DNA of 64,000 bases, taken from the NCBI RefSeq assembly GCF_014280965.1, contig NZ_JACODZ010000002.1, forward strand, positions 496,001 through 560,000, written 5' to 3'. Origin of the DNA: Echinicola salinicaeni. GTDB taxonomy: Bacteria; Bacteroidota; Bacteroidia; Cytophagales; Cyclobacteriaceae. A program made the position numbers and the translations under genes. The notes beneath the pieces were generated by a model. The model was not told the DNA's origin and did no database searches. It was given only the letters and a program-made list of their open reading frames with translations. The first letter of the stretch is position 1; each line of letters opens with the position of its first letter. Positions 36,869 to 46,844 of the stretch are shown piece after piece.

Positions 36869-38056
36869 ATGAAAGATAGTTGTATCAAGTATATTATTTG
36901 TTTGATGCCCTTGATTTGGTGGGGCTGCCGAGAGGTTTATGATCCTGAAATTGAACAGGAAGATCTTGAAATCCTTGTGGTGGAAGGTCATATTGAAGTA
37001 GATGGTGGTGTTTCGGAAATCAAATTGAGCTATACTTCACCAGTTTCCTCTGAGGAAACCGTCTTTAATCCAATTCCTTCAGCAGCGGTATATATAGAAT
37101 ACCAAAGCCAAAGCGGAGAAATTATTCGGCTCCCTATGCAAAGTGATTTTGCAGGTACTTATTTATTAGAGACCCAATTAAACCCTGAGGCGGACTACAG
37201 GCTCAGCATCGATATCCCAGAGAAGGGAAGCTATTTGAGCGATTGGACCAAGGCTCGAATCACCCCTCCAATAGATGAGCTGGGATTTATCCAAAAGGAA
37301 AATAGCGATGTTGAAATTTATCTGAATACTCAGGGGGATGAAACAGCCCAATATTTCATTTGGAATTTTGAGGAAACTTGGATTTTCAATACGCCCATTA
37401 TCAGCTTTTTGAAATATGTTAAATTAAGTGCTAATAAAGACACCATTTTGTACAGGACGCAGAATGAGATGACTAATGAGTGTTTCCTTTCTGATAAATC
37501 AAAAAATGTAATTATCGGATCGTCTGGTCAATTTGAAAACCAGCTTATCCACCAAAAGAAAATCCAACAAATCCCCAACGGCTCGGAAAAATTGGGTAGG
37601 CGTTATTCCGTTTTGGTCCAGCAAAGGGCCATCTCTAAGGAGGCGTATAATTTCTATGAAATTCTTAGAAAAAATGCAGATGATATTGGTGGTATATTCA
37701 GCCCTTTACCCTCTATTTTGGGCAGTAATGTGTATCATGCTTCCAATCCTGATATTAAGGCCATTGGGTTCATTACGGTAGGAACTTCCGTGGAAAAACG
37801 AATTTATATTGGTCGGGATGAAGTTTTCAACTGGTTCGTTGATATTCCCTACTATGCCGGATGTGAATTTTCAACGGATACAGTGCCCATGCAATTTGTA
37901 AGTGAAGCTTTTGATAATAATTACAGAGTGCCTGTAAATCCCATTATGGATGAAAATGACCCCAGACGTATTCTAGGCTATATTGGTGCCAGTACTAAAT
38001 GTACTGATTGTACGCTAAGAGGAAGAAAGGAAAAACCTGACTTTTGGGAATACTAA
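36869..38056 (+). CDS. DUF4249 family lipoprotein, TonB-receptor partner
   Basis: ATG 36869, seven bases after the receptor stop, is preferred because it gives a clean signal peptide with lipobox WWGC (Cys20). A longer frame reaches back into the receptor gene. The mature protein starts with VYDPEIEQEDLEILVVEGHI and a beta-sandwich region (VSEIKLSYTSPV), as in DUF4249 proteins, which regularly follow this class of receptor. The length is 395 residues. It is likely a surface or periplasmic lipoprotein, acting with the receptor as substrate binder or lid by analogy with SusD. That function is not proven for the family. Confidence 0.85.
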   Translation: MKDSCIKYIICLMPLIWWGCREVYDPEIEQEDLEILVVEGHIEVDGGVSEIKLSYTSPVSSEETVFNPIPSAAVYIEYQSQSGEIIRLPMQSDFAGTYLLETQLNPEADYRLSIDIPEKGSYLSDWTKARITPPIDELGFIQKENSDVEIYLNTQGDETAQYFIWNFEETWIFNTPIISFLKYVKLSANKDTILYRTQNEMTNECFLSDKSKNVIIGSSGQFENQLIHQKKIQQIPNGSEKLGRRYSVLVQQRAISKEAYNFYEILRKNADDIGGIFSPLPSILGSNVYHASNPDIKAIGFITVGTSVEKRIYIGRDEVFNWFVDIPYYAGCEFSTDTVPMQFVSEAFDNNYRVPVNPIMDENDPRRILGYIGASTKCTDCTLRGRKEKPDFWEY

Positions 38057-38059
38057 CCG

Positions 38060-39709
38060 ATGATGAGCATGAGAATTTTTGTTTTTTTATTCTTTTTATG
38101 CTGTATGAAGTTTTGCTTTGTATCTGCTAGGCAATTTATTGATCCTTCTGAATTTTTGGAAGCTGTATATGTCCATAAAAGCAAAAGCATAGCGGTAGCT
38201 GGAGAAGACATTCCTTTCTTGGTGGATATCAGGTGGCAGAATAATCCTACTTTTTCTAAAATGGCATATGCAGACTTGATAAATCGCCAAGGAAAAAGGG
38301 TTGCGGGTGCCATCATCCCTTTACAGGAAGGGAAAGCAGCCGCTTACCTAAGCATACCTTCGACAATTCCTTCAGATCACTATCTCTTTAGGGTATACAC
38401 CAGACTGGCGAGTAGTATGGAGGATGAACAGAATTATCATCATAGTTTGATTACGGTCATTCATCCTCATATTCCACCAATCGGCAAAAAACAAAGTTCT
38501 AATGCCTGGGAAGCATCACAAGTCAAGAATGCAGTCCAATTTTCACTGCACAAAGAAGTTTTGGCATTGGGTGAAATGGCCGAGCTTACAATAACAGCTC
38601 CTCCAGGAAAAAACTTGACCATTTCGATAAGTAGAAAGAATCCATTTCTGGGGGATATGAAGGCGATAATTCCTGCTAGAGAAACCAAATTTTCCAGTAA
38701 AGAGGAGTTAATTCCCGAAATACAGGGCCATATTATAAAAGGTACTTTATCAGAAACTGCCATAGATTCCTCTAGGGTTTATTTTCTCTCTGCACATGGG
38801 GAAAAATCCAATTTGTTTTTAGGCAGACCCAATAAAAATGGGGAAGTGTTTTTTGAATTGGGAGCACTGAAAGAGTATGACTTTTTACTCTTACAAACTG
38901 AACAGGACAATGTACCATTTGGCATGAGCATAGAGCAGCCCTTTGCTCCAGTTCCCTCCGGTGACATCTTGAAATTTCCCGCTTTGCAATTGGACGAAAA
39001 AGACTTGGGTCTTTTGAATGACTTGGTGATATCCCATGCGGCAACAGCTTATTATTTAAAACCAGAGCAACAGTCTATAAAGGCCATTAGTACAAAATTT
39101 GATGTAGACAAGTCTTATGTATTGGATGAATATGTCAGGTTTGAGGATCTGGCCACTACATTGAAAGAATATGTTCCCACAGTTATGGTTAGGACAAATG
39201 ATGATAAATACCATTTTAAGTTAACCAACTTTCCCGAAGACCGTATGTTCAAAGACAATCCATTGATGCTCATTGATGGCATGCCCGTATTTGATAGTGA
39301 TGCTTTCGGTAGACATGGTGCAGATAGCATAGAAAGCATTGGGGTCGTCAATAGAAAATTTTATCTATTGGATAATATTTTTGAAGGATTGATCAATATT
39401 AAATCCTATAGCAACGATTTTGGAGGCTTTCCTATTCCTGAAAGTGCCCTTTACCTTGAGTACCCCAGCATTCAGCAGCCAGTAAATTGGCATTTTAATA
39501 CTTCCGTTGATGAAGAGAGGGGGGCTTTGCCTGATTTTAGGACGATACTATTCTGGGAAGAAAATATTAGAATGGATAAAGATGGTGAAGTGAAAGTCAA
39601 CTTTATCACATCCCAAAGTCCTGGGGAATATGAAGTGAAAGTGAGCAGCATCTCAGATGATGGAAAACAAAGCTGGTCTAAATTGGATTTTAAGGTGTTA
39701 AGAGAATAA
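38060..39709 (+). CDS. Secreted protein with MG2-like and plug-like segments
   Basis: 549 residues, signal peptide at 1-24, three bases after the DUF4249 stop. The N-terminal part (EAVYVHKSKSIAVAGEDIPF) resembles the MG2 beta-domains of macroglobulin-like proteins. Near 400-440 the sequence DNPLMLIDGMPVFD followed by ADSIESIGVVNRKFYLLDN resembles a TonB-receptor plug fragment, yet there is no barrel behind it. The C terminus (GEYEVKVSSISDDGKQSWSK) is again a beta domain. It is the last gene of the receptor cassette. The role is unknown. Confidence 0.72.
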   Translation: MMSMRIFVFLFFLCCMKFCFVSARQFIDPSEFLEAVYVHKSKSIAVAGEDIPFLVDIRWQNNPTFSKMAYADLINRQGKRVAGAIIPLQEGKAAAYLSIPSTIPSDHYLFRVYTRLASSMEDEQNYHHSLITVIHPHIPPIGKKQSSNAWEASQVKNAVQFSLHKEVLALGEMAELTITAPPGKNLTISISRKNPFLGDMKAIIPARETKFSSKEELIPEIQGHIIKGTLSETAIDSSRVYFLSAHGEKSNLFLGRPNKNGEVFFELGALKEYDFLLLQTEQDNVPFGMSIEQPFAPVPSGDILKFPALQLDEKDLGLLNDLVISHAATAYYLKPEQQSIKAISTKFDVDKSYVLDEYVRFEDLATTLKEYVPTVMVRTNDDKYHFKLTNFPEDRMFKDNPLMLIDGMPVFDSDAFGRHGADSIESIGVVNRKFYLLDNIFEGLINIKSYSNDFGGFPIPESALYLEYPSIQQPVNWHFNTSVDEERGALPDFRTILFWEENIRMDKDGEVKVNFITSQSPGEYEVKVSSISDDGKQSWSKLDFKVLRE

Positions 39710-39880
39710 ATGAAAATATGGTTACACCGTGCCGGAAGCACCAATCAGGATGTTGGAGAAATAAAGCTGCTTTACATATAAGTTTGGATTGAGGTTAAGA
39801 GTTAGATCAACTTGCGGTTAATATATTATTATAGATGTTTTTCTCTTAGAGTAAGCAATTTATAGTGAGAAAAAAATAAT

Positions 39881-39912
39881 AGGGCTAGTATTGGATTCTA
39901 TATACTAGCCCT
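39881..39912 (-). terminator. Terminator of GH20 gene, possibly bidirectional
   Basis: Perfect 11-base-pair stem, AGGGCTAGTAT (39881-39891) with ATACTAGCCCT (39902-39912). On the minus strand a T-rich run follows (ATTATTTTTTT, about 39880-39870). It is 28 bases beyond the GH20 stop and may also end the receptor cassette from the other side. Confidence 0.88.
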
Positions 39913-39939
39913 GTTGTTTTAAATGAATTTCGGAGTGAT

Positions 39940-42006
39940 CTATTGTTTTAGATGTTCCGAAAGTTTTTCCAGAAACAATATCTCGGCATAGAACTGCCAG
40001 TCAAAATTAGTGGACTGGTTGGCCAAGTGCACATGATGGTCTTGATCCAAAATATAATTATCAGGTTTATTGAGTACCCTTGTTTTACCATATACTGTTT
40101 CCAATTCGTTTCTCATACTTTTAAACTCATCCGCTAATGCCACCAAATCTCTTTTGGCAGCCTCACGCTCTTCATCGGTTTTGGCCAAATCGTAATTTCT
40201 GAGCAGTATTAATGAATTGGTAGAAAAATGTACCAGATTATTTACCTGTTCATACACCTCCAAGGTGTAGTGATTCCGTAAGGTCTTTGATTTGAGGGTC
40301 TCTATTTTGTTTTTGAGCTTGGAAGTAATTATTACCGCTTTTTCGGCTTCTTGTAACCTTTCATGATTGGCTTTGGTCCAAGTTCCTGGATTATCTGTAT
40401 CAGGTAAGGCAATCACTCCAGTTTCTTTTGGATTATTGGACCGCATAAGGTAATTACGCTTGTTTCCTTGAAGCAAAGCATTTTTCCAAAATGACACTGG
40501 CCCTTCCAGTGAATCGATAAAGGCAAAGGATTCATCTGCCAAAGCATTGGCAAAAGCCCTTCTTCGATACAGGGATTTCATTTCGGCAATGCTGGTTTTA
40601 TCTCCTGCCCAAGAATATTCCGCAAATGCCAAAATTCCTCTATTATACAGTTCAAAATGAGGAGAATCATCATCCCAAAGCGTCAGTAATAACCTCCCGA
40701 GATTGTTCTTAATGGAGGATAGCGCAAAGGATCTAATTGGGCCAATATTACTTTCATTCTGAGGCATAAGTACCCATCGGGTCTGGCCAGCAGTAGCTCC
40801 CATTACTTGAAGTCCATTATCTGTAAACCATTGCATGGCTTTCTTATTGCCATATAATTCAGGATTCATATAGCTCCACCTCATATAAATACAGTTCTTT
40901 GGAAATTGTTCCAAAAAGGCCTCCAGTTTAGGACTGTTTACAGCCCATAAGGAATCGGTTTCTTCTTTACTGTACTTTGCATTGTGAGTAGGACCATATA
41001 CTCCCGCATTTTTGAGCGGCATATCATCCCAAAATATGGGGATCCTATCGTGTTCTTCTGCAAATTGAGTTACTTTGTTAAGCCAGATAAGTTGAAGCTC
41101 CAAGGCCGATTTTCCACTGTTTCTCCCGTTGGTATGAACTTCATCTCCGCCGATATGCAGGTATTTACCATGTGGCGTTGCTTTTAGGGCATCTTCATAG
41201 AGATCAAACTGCACATCATAGGTTTTTTCATCGAGCGGATTAAATGCCCAATCACTTTTTGGATCATCTCTTAAGTCTTTATATTCATCATGCTTCAGGA
41301 TAAATGAGGCATGTCCCAGTCCTTGGATCAGTGGGCTGATTTCGATATGTCTTTCATTGGCATAATCACTTAATTTTTTCCACTCTTCAATAGAAAGTGC
41401 ATCTGATGAGGCAATAACAGGCTGCTGCTCATACTTTAACTTATCTTCAAATTCTACAATAATACCGTTGACCTTATAATGCGCTAGCTTGTCAATAAGT
41501 GCATAATAGTATTCTAGCGTTTCTCTATGGTGTTTGATATCTAAATGGATCGACCTATAGGCTAACTCAGGATAATCGGTTATGGTACATTCAGGAAGGT
41601 TTGCTTCTTGTTCTGCAGCGTCCATACAAAGTTGTTGGAGACTTTCAAAAGCATAAAGTAAACCAGCTTCGTCTTGGGCTTGGATACTGACCTGATCTTT
41701 GTCTATACTCATTTTATATCCTCCCGAAACCAGCCCCATGGAGCTATCTATTTTAAAAACAATAGCGGCATCGGCTTCGGTTGTAGCTTCTGTAAGTGAT
41801 GTCGATAAGGAAGATTTTGGTAGCTTTTCCTGACCCAAACTATAATAGCTGCTAATATCACTGCTATTTAGGGAACTGCCCCCCGATATCTCAAACTCTT
41901 GTGGGGTAGGGAGTAGCTTAAAATCACCGATGGTTTGGTGCTTTTCTTGGCAAGAATAAAGCGTGACAATTAATATTGTCAGAAGCTTTAAATACGACTT
42001 TTTCAT
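39940..42006 (-). CDS. GH20-type beta-N-acetylhexosaminidase-like lipoprotein
   Basis: 688 residues with a lipoprotein signal (TLYSC, Cys19). An N-terminal GH20b-like domain (LLPTPQEFEISGG; EAGLLYAFESLQQL) precedes the barrel (YRSIHLDIKHHRETLEYYY). The catalytic pair is Asp288-Glu289 in IGGDEVH. The last 180 residues are helical and lysine-rich, longer than in minimal GH20 enzymes. The segment LDIKHHRETLE replaces the usual LDxxRHF-type strand, so substrate preference may differ from classical chitobiases. It is monocistronic. Confidence 0.87.
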   Translation of the reverse strand: MKKSYLKLLTILIVTLYSCQEKHQTIGDFKLLPTPQEFEISGGSSLNSSDISSYYSLGQEKLPKSSLSTSLTEATTEADAAIVFKIDSSMGLVSGGYKMSIDKDQVSIQAQDEAGLLYAFESLQQLCMDAAEQEANLPECTITDYPELAYRSIHLDIKHHRETLEYYYALIDKLAHYKVNGIIVEFEDKLKYEQQPVIASSDALSIEEWKKLSDYANERHIEISPLIQGLGHASFILKHDEYKDLRDDPKSDWAFNPLDEKTYDVQFDLYEDALKATPHGKYLHIGGDEVHTNGRNSGKSALELQLIWLNKVTQFAEEHDRIPIFWDDMPLKNAGVYGPTHNAKYSKEETDSLWAVNSPKLEAFLEQFPKNCIYMRWSYMNPELYGNKKAMQWFTDNGLQVMGATAGQTRWVLMPQNESNIGPIRSFALSSIKNNLGRLLLTLWDDDSPHFELYNRGILAFAEYSWAGDKTSIAEMKSLYRRRAFANALADESFAFIDSLEGPVSFWKNALLQGNKRNYLMRSNNPKETGVIALPDTDNPGTWTKANHERLQEAEKAVIITSKLKNKIETLKSKTLRNHYTLEVYEQVNNLVHFSTNSLILLRNYDLAKTDEEREAAKRDLVALADEFKSMRNELETVYGKTRVLNKPDNYILDQDHHVHLANQSTNFDWQFYAEILFLEKLSEHLKQ

Positions 42007-42284
42007 ATAGTTATACTAAAAAGGTTAAGTGGAATAAAAATAAGGCTTTTTACTAATATGAAAAAATGATTAGTAAATTTTCTCTAAGTGAAAAGTATTG
42101 TTTTGAAAAATGATTCTAGTTTGTGAAAAGTAAATGAAAGTTTTTTAGCTACCGTATTATTGTGATATGCAATGTTTAAAAACGGAATTTGATAATGAAG
42201 GATGGTAATAGTTAAATTAATCACTTATTCAAATTTGCTTATATTACTTTAGCTAATATCTTTCGTGAATTTAAATTTGTTAAG

Positions 42285-43190
42285 ATGCAATCTAATGTTG
42301 GGCTTATTTTAGAAGAAAAAGCGGCCAATATCGGTAATTTTATGGTTGGAAGACTTCTTCCATTCAGACAGAAGAGAGCAGTAGGTCCTTTTGTCTTTAT
42401 AGACCATATGGGACCAGCTTGTTTGAAAGAACACCAGAACCTGGATGTACCGCCACATCCTCATATTGGACTTTCTACCTTGACGTATCTATTTGATGGG
42501 GCAATTTTTCATCAGGATAGTCTTGGAAATGCCATAGAAATTAAACCTGGTGAGGTCAATTGGATGACAGCAGGAAAAGGGATGGTGCACTCAGAAAGAA
42601 CACCGGAGTATTTAAGAAGGGGGGACAAATACCTTCATGGTTTTCAGATCTGGATTGGCTTGCCAAAACATTTGGAACAGATGGATCCCTCATTTTTTCA
42701 TATTAGTAAGGAGGATATCCCCACTTGGGAAGAAGATGGTGTTTTCTACAAATTGATTGCTGGTGAAATAAAAGATAAAAAGTCCCCTGTTCCGGTACAC
42801 AGTCCCCTTTATTTTATTGAGATAAAAACAAAAACGCCACAAAAGATAAATATCGGCGAGCAATTATTTGGTGAGGTAGGTATGTATGTTTTGGAGGGCA
42901 CCGTAAAAATTGAGCATAATAATTATGGTGACAGGCAATTGCTAATTGCTAAAAATGCCTCTTTATGTGAGTTTGAAACCAATGGTGAAACTACCTTATA
43001 CCTCTTTGGAGGAGAACCTTTTGAAGAGGAACGATTTATGTTTTGGAATTTTGTCAATTCTGACAAAAGCATTTTGCAAAAGGCCAAAGAAAACTGGAAA
43101 GTCCAAAATCTAGCAGCTTTCCCTAAGATCCCCAATGATGATAAGGAATATGTTCCACTTCCAGAAAATGTTTTCAGAAAGAAAGGATAA
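42285..43190 (+). CDS. Pirin family protein
   Basis: 301 residues with the two-cupin pirin layout. FRQKRAVGPFVFIDHMGP and DVPPHPHIGLSTLTYLFDG contain the metal-binding histidines. GEVNWMTAGKGMVHSE provides the third His and the Glu. Bacterial pirins include quercetin dioxygenases and stress-related regulators of unknown biochemical activity, so only the family is assigned. It is a single gene, convergent with the YcaQ-like gene. Confidence 0.94.
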   Translation: MQSNVGLILEEKAANIGNFMVGRLLPFRQKRAVGPFVFIDHMGPACLKEHQNLDVPPHPHIGLSTLTYLFDGAIFHQDSLGNAIEIKPGEVNWMTAGKGMVHSERTPEYLRRGDKYLHGFQIWIGLPKHLEQMDPSFFHISKEDIPTWEEDGVFYKLIAGEIKDKKSPVPVHSPLYFIEIKTKTPQKINIGEQLFGEVGMYVLEGTVKIEHNNYGDRQLLIAKNASLCEFETNGETTLYLFGGEPFEEERFMFWNFVNSDKSILQKAKENWKVQNLAAFPKIPNDDKEYVPLPENVFRKKG

Positions 43191-43309
43191 GTGGATTTGG
43201 TCAAAACCTGAATGGAAAAGGTTATCCCTAAGGAATTAGTTGTTTCAGCCTATGCAGGCTAGTTGCTTTGCTGTGTTCCGCTCAGTATTCCCACTGACTT
43301 TATACTGAA

Positions 43310-44503
43310 TTATTTAATCCCATCATTTAATACTCGTTTTATGGTGGGGGTAAATTTTGAAGGACTTACTTTTGTTAGCTTCAATGATTCACAGCCGTTA
43401 AAACTTGCGAATTGTCTTATTGATTCTGCAAGGGGCTCTAACCATGATTCAAAGGGGATATTGGAGTTTTCAATATGCAGGTGTATGATCTCAAATTGCT
43501 TTGCTTTTCTATGTGCCTTGCAGTCTACTCTACCTATAAAGGTGTCTCCAAATAAGATGGGCAAGCAAAAATAGCCGTATTGTCTCTTTTCTTTTGGGAC
43601 ATAGCATTCAAGGCGAAAATCAAAATCAAAAAGTTGTTTAATCCGATCACGGTGAATAATAGAATTATCAAAAGGTGAAAGCAAATGGATTTTCGGTTCA
43701 TTTTGATTCCGGGTTTTATCGAGTAAACCGCTTTGTATAAACACAGGGGGAATGCCTTCAATATCAATTTTTTGTATGGATCCATCCTCTAACATGGATG
43801 TCAACACGTCATTGACCTTATTTCTTAAGATAGTCCCTTTCTTAAGGTGTGTGATTTGTTTAACACTTGTAAAGCCATAGGCGTGCAAATAGGTTTTAAC
43901 CAAGTATTCAGCGAATTCCATCTGCTTGGGTACGGTCAAATCAATGCCTTCGGGAAGTACATTTTCGGTAAGGTCAAAAGTTTTTTGCATTCCATTTCGC
44001 TCACAAATCATCAGGTCACCTTGCATAAATAGCCTTTCGAGTGCCACTTTTGTTGGTTTCCAACTCCACCAACTTCCTGCTTTTTTACTTTGGCTTTCAA
44101 AGTCCCTTGCTTTTTTGGGACCCTCCGCACGAATGGTATCCATGACATATTGCATGACTTTTGGCTCAGCCTTATAGTAATGTGATTTATCCCCTTTAAC
44201 AGCTAACATTTGAGGTAAAGTAAAACGATAATCCCTCATCGGAAGATAGGAGGCAGCATGAAACCAATATTCAAATACCTTACGTTCTTTTACCAGTTCA
44301 TCCAAATGCCTGGTTTCATAATCGGGAATTCTTGTATAAAGTGTGTGATGATGGGCCCGTTCTATGACGGATAAGGTATCTATCTGTATATATCCAAGCT
44401 GTTCCAAGGTATTCAACACTGCATGTTTACCTTTTCCGAATGGCCAACTTTGAAGTAAACCCTGGCTTTCTAGAGTGATTCCTTGTAATTCTTCTATGGT
44501 CAA
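43310..44503 (-). CDS. YcaQ-family winged-helix protein (crosslink repair glycosylase-like)
   Basis: 397 residues. The hallmark region is LGYIQIDTLSVIERAHHHTLYTRIPDY, in which Gln40-Ile41-Asp42 is the QxD motif of YcaQ/AlkX-type DNA glycosylases. LPMRDYRFTLPQM and a winged-helix fold follow. E. coli YcaQ unhooks interstrand crosslinks, so a DNA repair role is likely. The C-terminal part (FDFRLECYVPKEKRQYGYFCL; GRVDCKAHR) is also typical. It is monocistronic. Confidence 0.9.
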   Translation of the reverse strand: MTIEELQGITLESQGLLQSWPFGKGKHAVLNTLEQLGYIQIDTLSVIERAHHHTLYTRIPDYETRHLDELVKERKVFEYWFHAASYLPMRDYRFTLPQMLAVKGDKSHYYKAEPKVMQYVMDTIRAEGPKKARDFESQSKKAGSWWSWKPTKVALERLFMQGDLMICERNGMQKTFDLTENVLPEGIDLTVPKQMEFAEYLVKTYLHAYGFTSVKQITHLKKGTILRNKVNDVLTSMLEDGSIQKIDIEGIPPVFIQSGLLDKTRNQNEPKIHLLSPFDNSIIHRDRIKQLFDFDFRLECYVPKEKRQYGYFCLPILFGDTFIGRVDCKAHRKAKQFEIIHLHIENSNIPFESWLEPLAESIRQFASFNGCESLKLTKVSPSKFTPTIKRVLNDGIK

Positions 44504-44944
44504 AATACTATTGGTTGTTCTTTACTCTTTATTTGAAAAGGGGAATATAGCCTTTACTGATGAATTTTCTATGTCTAATTATTATGCGCAGCTGTTTGTC
44601 GAATTTTGACAGATCGTCTTGATATCATCGTGGTTTTTATCGTACCACTTTATTCCTCGAAAATACGACCCTTCAGGCAGAAAGAAGGTCCTTAGTCAGA
44701 TGAGGTATATCTAAGAAGTTTTTCTGTCTGTAGTTTTAAATATAGGAATTTGATAACCTTATTGAAACCATTATTAACCCTTATCAAAATATTTTGGTAG
44801 GTACTTACTGGCCAAAGTTATGAATGAGAATTATTGAAGTTTTTATTGCTTTCAGAAAGAGAAAAAGCATTAATTTCAAGCTTGATTGAAGCAAGCTGAG
44901 CTTGCAATTAGATTTATACCCTTTAACCCTAACGATTTATTTTA
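44504..44944. other. 441-base intergenic region
   Basis: Spacer between the divergent YcaQ-like and GH51 genes. No gene, terminator or convincing repeat was seen. It should contain both promoters. Confidence 0.45.
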
Positions 44945-46495
44945 ATGCTAAAGTATATATGGTCAGCCCTGCTCCTCTTGGGCAGCTGGAAGGTCAATGC
45001 CCAATCTTCAGGCTATAAAATCACGATCGACCTCACAGAACAGCGTACAGAAATTTCCCCCATGCTCTATGGGCATTTTATCGAATACCTTGGAAGATGC
45101 ATAGATGGGGGCATTTATGAGGAAAATTCGGAATTGGCAGATGCTAGGAGTTTCAGAATGGATGTATTGGAAAAGGTGCAGGGGCTCGACATCCCATTGC
45201 TTCGCTTTCCTGGAGGTACAGTCATTAAAACTTATCACTGGGAGGATGGAATAGGTCCCAAAGATCAAAGGCCTAAACGTCCAAACCTTATTTGGGGTGG
45301 GGTCAATGACAATCATTTCGGAACAGCTGAATTTATTGAATATTGTAAGGAAATAGGTGCAGCACCTTTTTTGGTCGTAAATATGTCCACTGCAACGGCG
45401 GAAGAAGCTGCCAACTGGGTGGAATACTGTAATGGGACCGAAGACACCTATTGGGCCAACCTCCGAAGGGAGCATGGTTATGAAGAACCTTTTAATGTCA
45501 AATACTGGGGTATCGGAAATGAGGAATATGCTGAACCCGATGCAGGCCTACACCAGGATGTGGATTTTTATATAAAAGATGCTTGGCAATTTGTTAAATT
45601 GATGAAACTTCAGGACCCTTCACTGAAGATGACCCTAGTGGGTACTTCACATGACCTGCATTGGAGTAAAAGGGTGCTGGAAGAAATGGGACCTGTATGC
45701 GATTTTCTATCAATTCACCTTTATGCTATTCCGGCTGATACCAGCTATCAAACATTGATCAAAAGTGTGGAAACTTTTGAGAATGATTTTGATAAAATGC
45801 GACCATTGCTCGCTGAGACACCACAAGTGGTAAAGGACTTTTCTCCTTGGTACAGGTTTCCTCCCCGGGAAGAACCAGTAAAATTAGCGGTTGATGAATG
45901 GGGGATATGGGACCTCAATTCAGGGGCTGGAAAAGGTGATTATCAAATGGAATATACTTACCACTGGGGTCATGCTATGGCAGTAGGAAAGTTCATCAAC
46001 CTTTTTATGGAAAATGCGGACATCATAGGCTTGGCCACCTGGGCCCAGACCGTGAATGTACTTGCTCCCATCATGACCAATGAAAAAGGGGCTTTCTTAC
46101 AGACCATTTACACACCACTGAAGGCCTATCGCCAATATGTATTGCCTCAGCACTTAGCCATTAAACGAGAAGGGGAGTCCTTGTTTGGTGAAGTACAAAG
46201 TATAGATGCCACTGCTAGCATTTCCCAAGATGGAAAGGAAATTGTATTGGCCGTTCTGAATCTTGATCCGTCAGAAGAGCAAGGTCTTGAGTTGGACTTT
46301 GCGGGTGGGGGAGCAGCGATGGAATGGCTAGAGCATATTATTTATTCGGCCCCTTCCTTGGATGCCGTTAATGATTTTAATCAACAAGTTGTGGAGGAGG
46401 AAAAAGTGATGATGAAAAAGAACATTAGGGATGGACTTAATCTACAATTGAAGCCTGCCAGTATAAATTTCATTAGGTTGAAGGTAAGGGATTAA
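44945..46495 (+). CDS. Secreted alpha-L-arabinofuranosidase (GH51)
   Basis: 516 residues with a signal peptide of about 19 residues (LLLGSWKVNAQ). The barrel starts with ISPMLYGHFIEYLGRCIDGG. The acid/base is Glu193 in GIGNEEY and the nucleophile Glu318 in LAVDEWGIW. A C-terminal beta-sandwich ends near LNLQLKPASINFIRL. It would release arabinofuranosyl residues from arabinan or arabinoxylan. GH51 enzymes are often cytoplasmic, so export here suggests periplasmic use. No other arabinan gene is adjacent. Confidence 0.94.
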   Translation: MLKYIWSALLLLGSWKVNAQSSGYKITIDLTEQRTEISPMLYGHFIEYLGRCIDGGIYEENSELADARSFRMDVLEKVQGLDIPLLRFPGGTVIKTYHWEDGIGPKDQRPKRPNLIWGGVNDNHFGTAEFIEYCKEIGAAPFLVVNMSTATAEEAANWVEYCNGTEDTYWANLRREHGYEEPFNVKYWGIGNEEYAEPDAGLHQDVDFYIKDAWQFVKLMKLQDPSLKMTLVGTSHDLHWSKRVLEEMGPVCDFLSIHLYAIPADTSYQTLIKSVETFENDFDKMRPLLAETPQVVKDFSPWYRFPPREEPVKLAVDEWGIWDLNSGAGKGDYQMEYTYHWGHAMAVGKFINLFMENADIIGLATWAQTVNVLAPIMTNEKGAFLQTIYTPLKAYRQYVLPQHLAIKREGESLFGEVQSIDATASISQDGKEIVLAVLNLDPSEEQGLELDFAGGGAAMEWLEHIIYSAPSLDAVNDFNQQVVEEEKVMMKKNIRDGLNLQLKPASINFIRLKVRD

Positions 46496-46844
46496 AGAAA
46501 GGGGATAATGAGGGCATGGAAATTACAATGTTAGGAGTTTCCATGCCTAATGCTGGCTATAGAAGGGTTCCATGTGGATTTTGCACGTCCCCCTTAAGGT
46601 TTGTGGGAATATGCGATCTGTGTATATTTTATCCCTTTAAATATTTTAATATGTATATCCGCAATTTTACCAGTAATGATCAAAAGCGAATCGAAACAAC
46701 TCTTTTGATTAAAGTATCAGCTGTTTCGGTTTTCAGACTTCAGTCTTTCGACCAATTGAGCAAAGGATTTATGGTTACTGGCATCATAGCGGATAATCAG
46801 ATATTTTAATTTCCTATCTCCGGTCTTCTATCTATTGCTTAAAA
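46496..46844. other. 349-base intergenic region
   Basis: A 97-codon frame is open here (46516-46809) but its Cys/Phe-rich translation does not look coding. The right end (46811-46840) is a pyrimidine-rich CCTATCTCCGG-type tract like others in this window. Confidence 0.45.

Noticed and set aside
43263-43574. 103-codon plus-strand frame
   Set aside because: It overlaps the end of the YcaQ-like gene on the other strand and mirrors its codons.
46516-46809. 97-codon plus-strand frame after GH51
   Set aside because: Composition (many Cys, Phe) and lack of any motif or start context make it look like chance.
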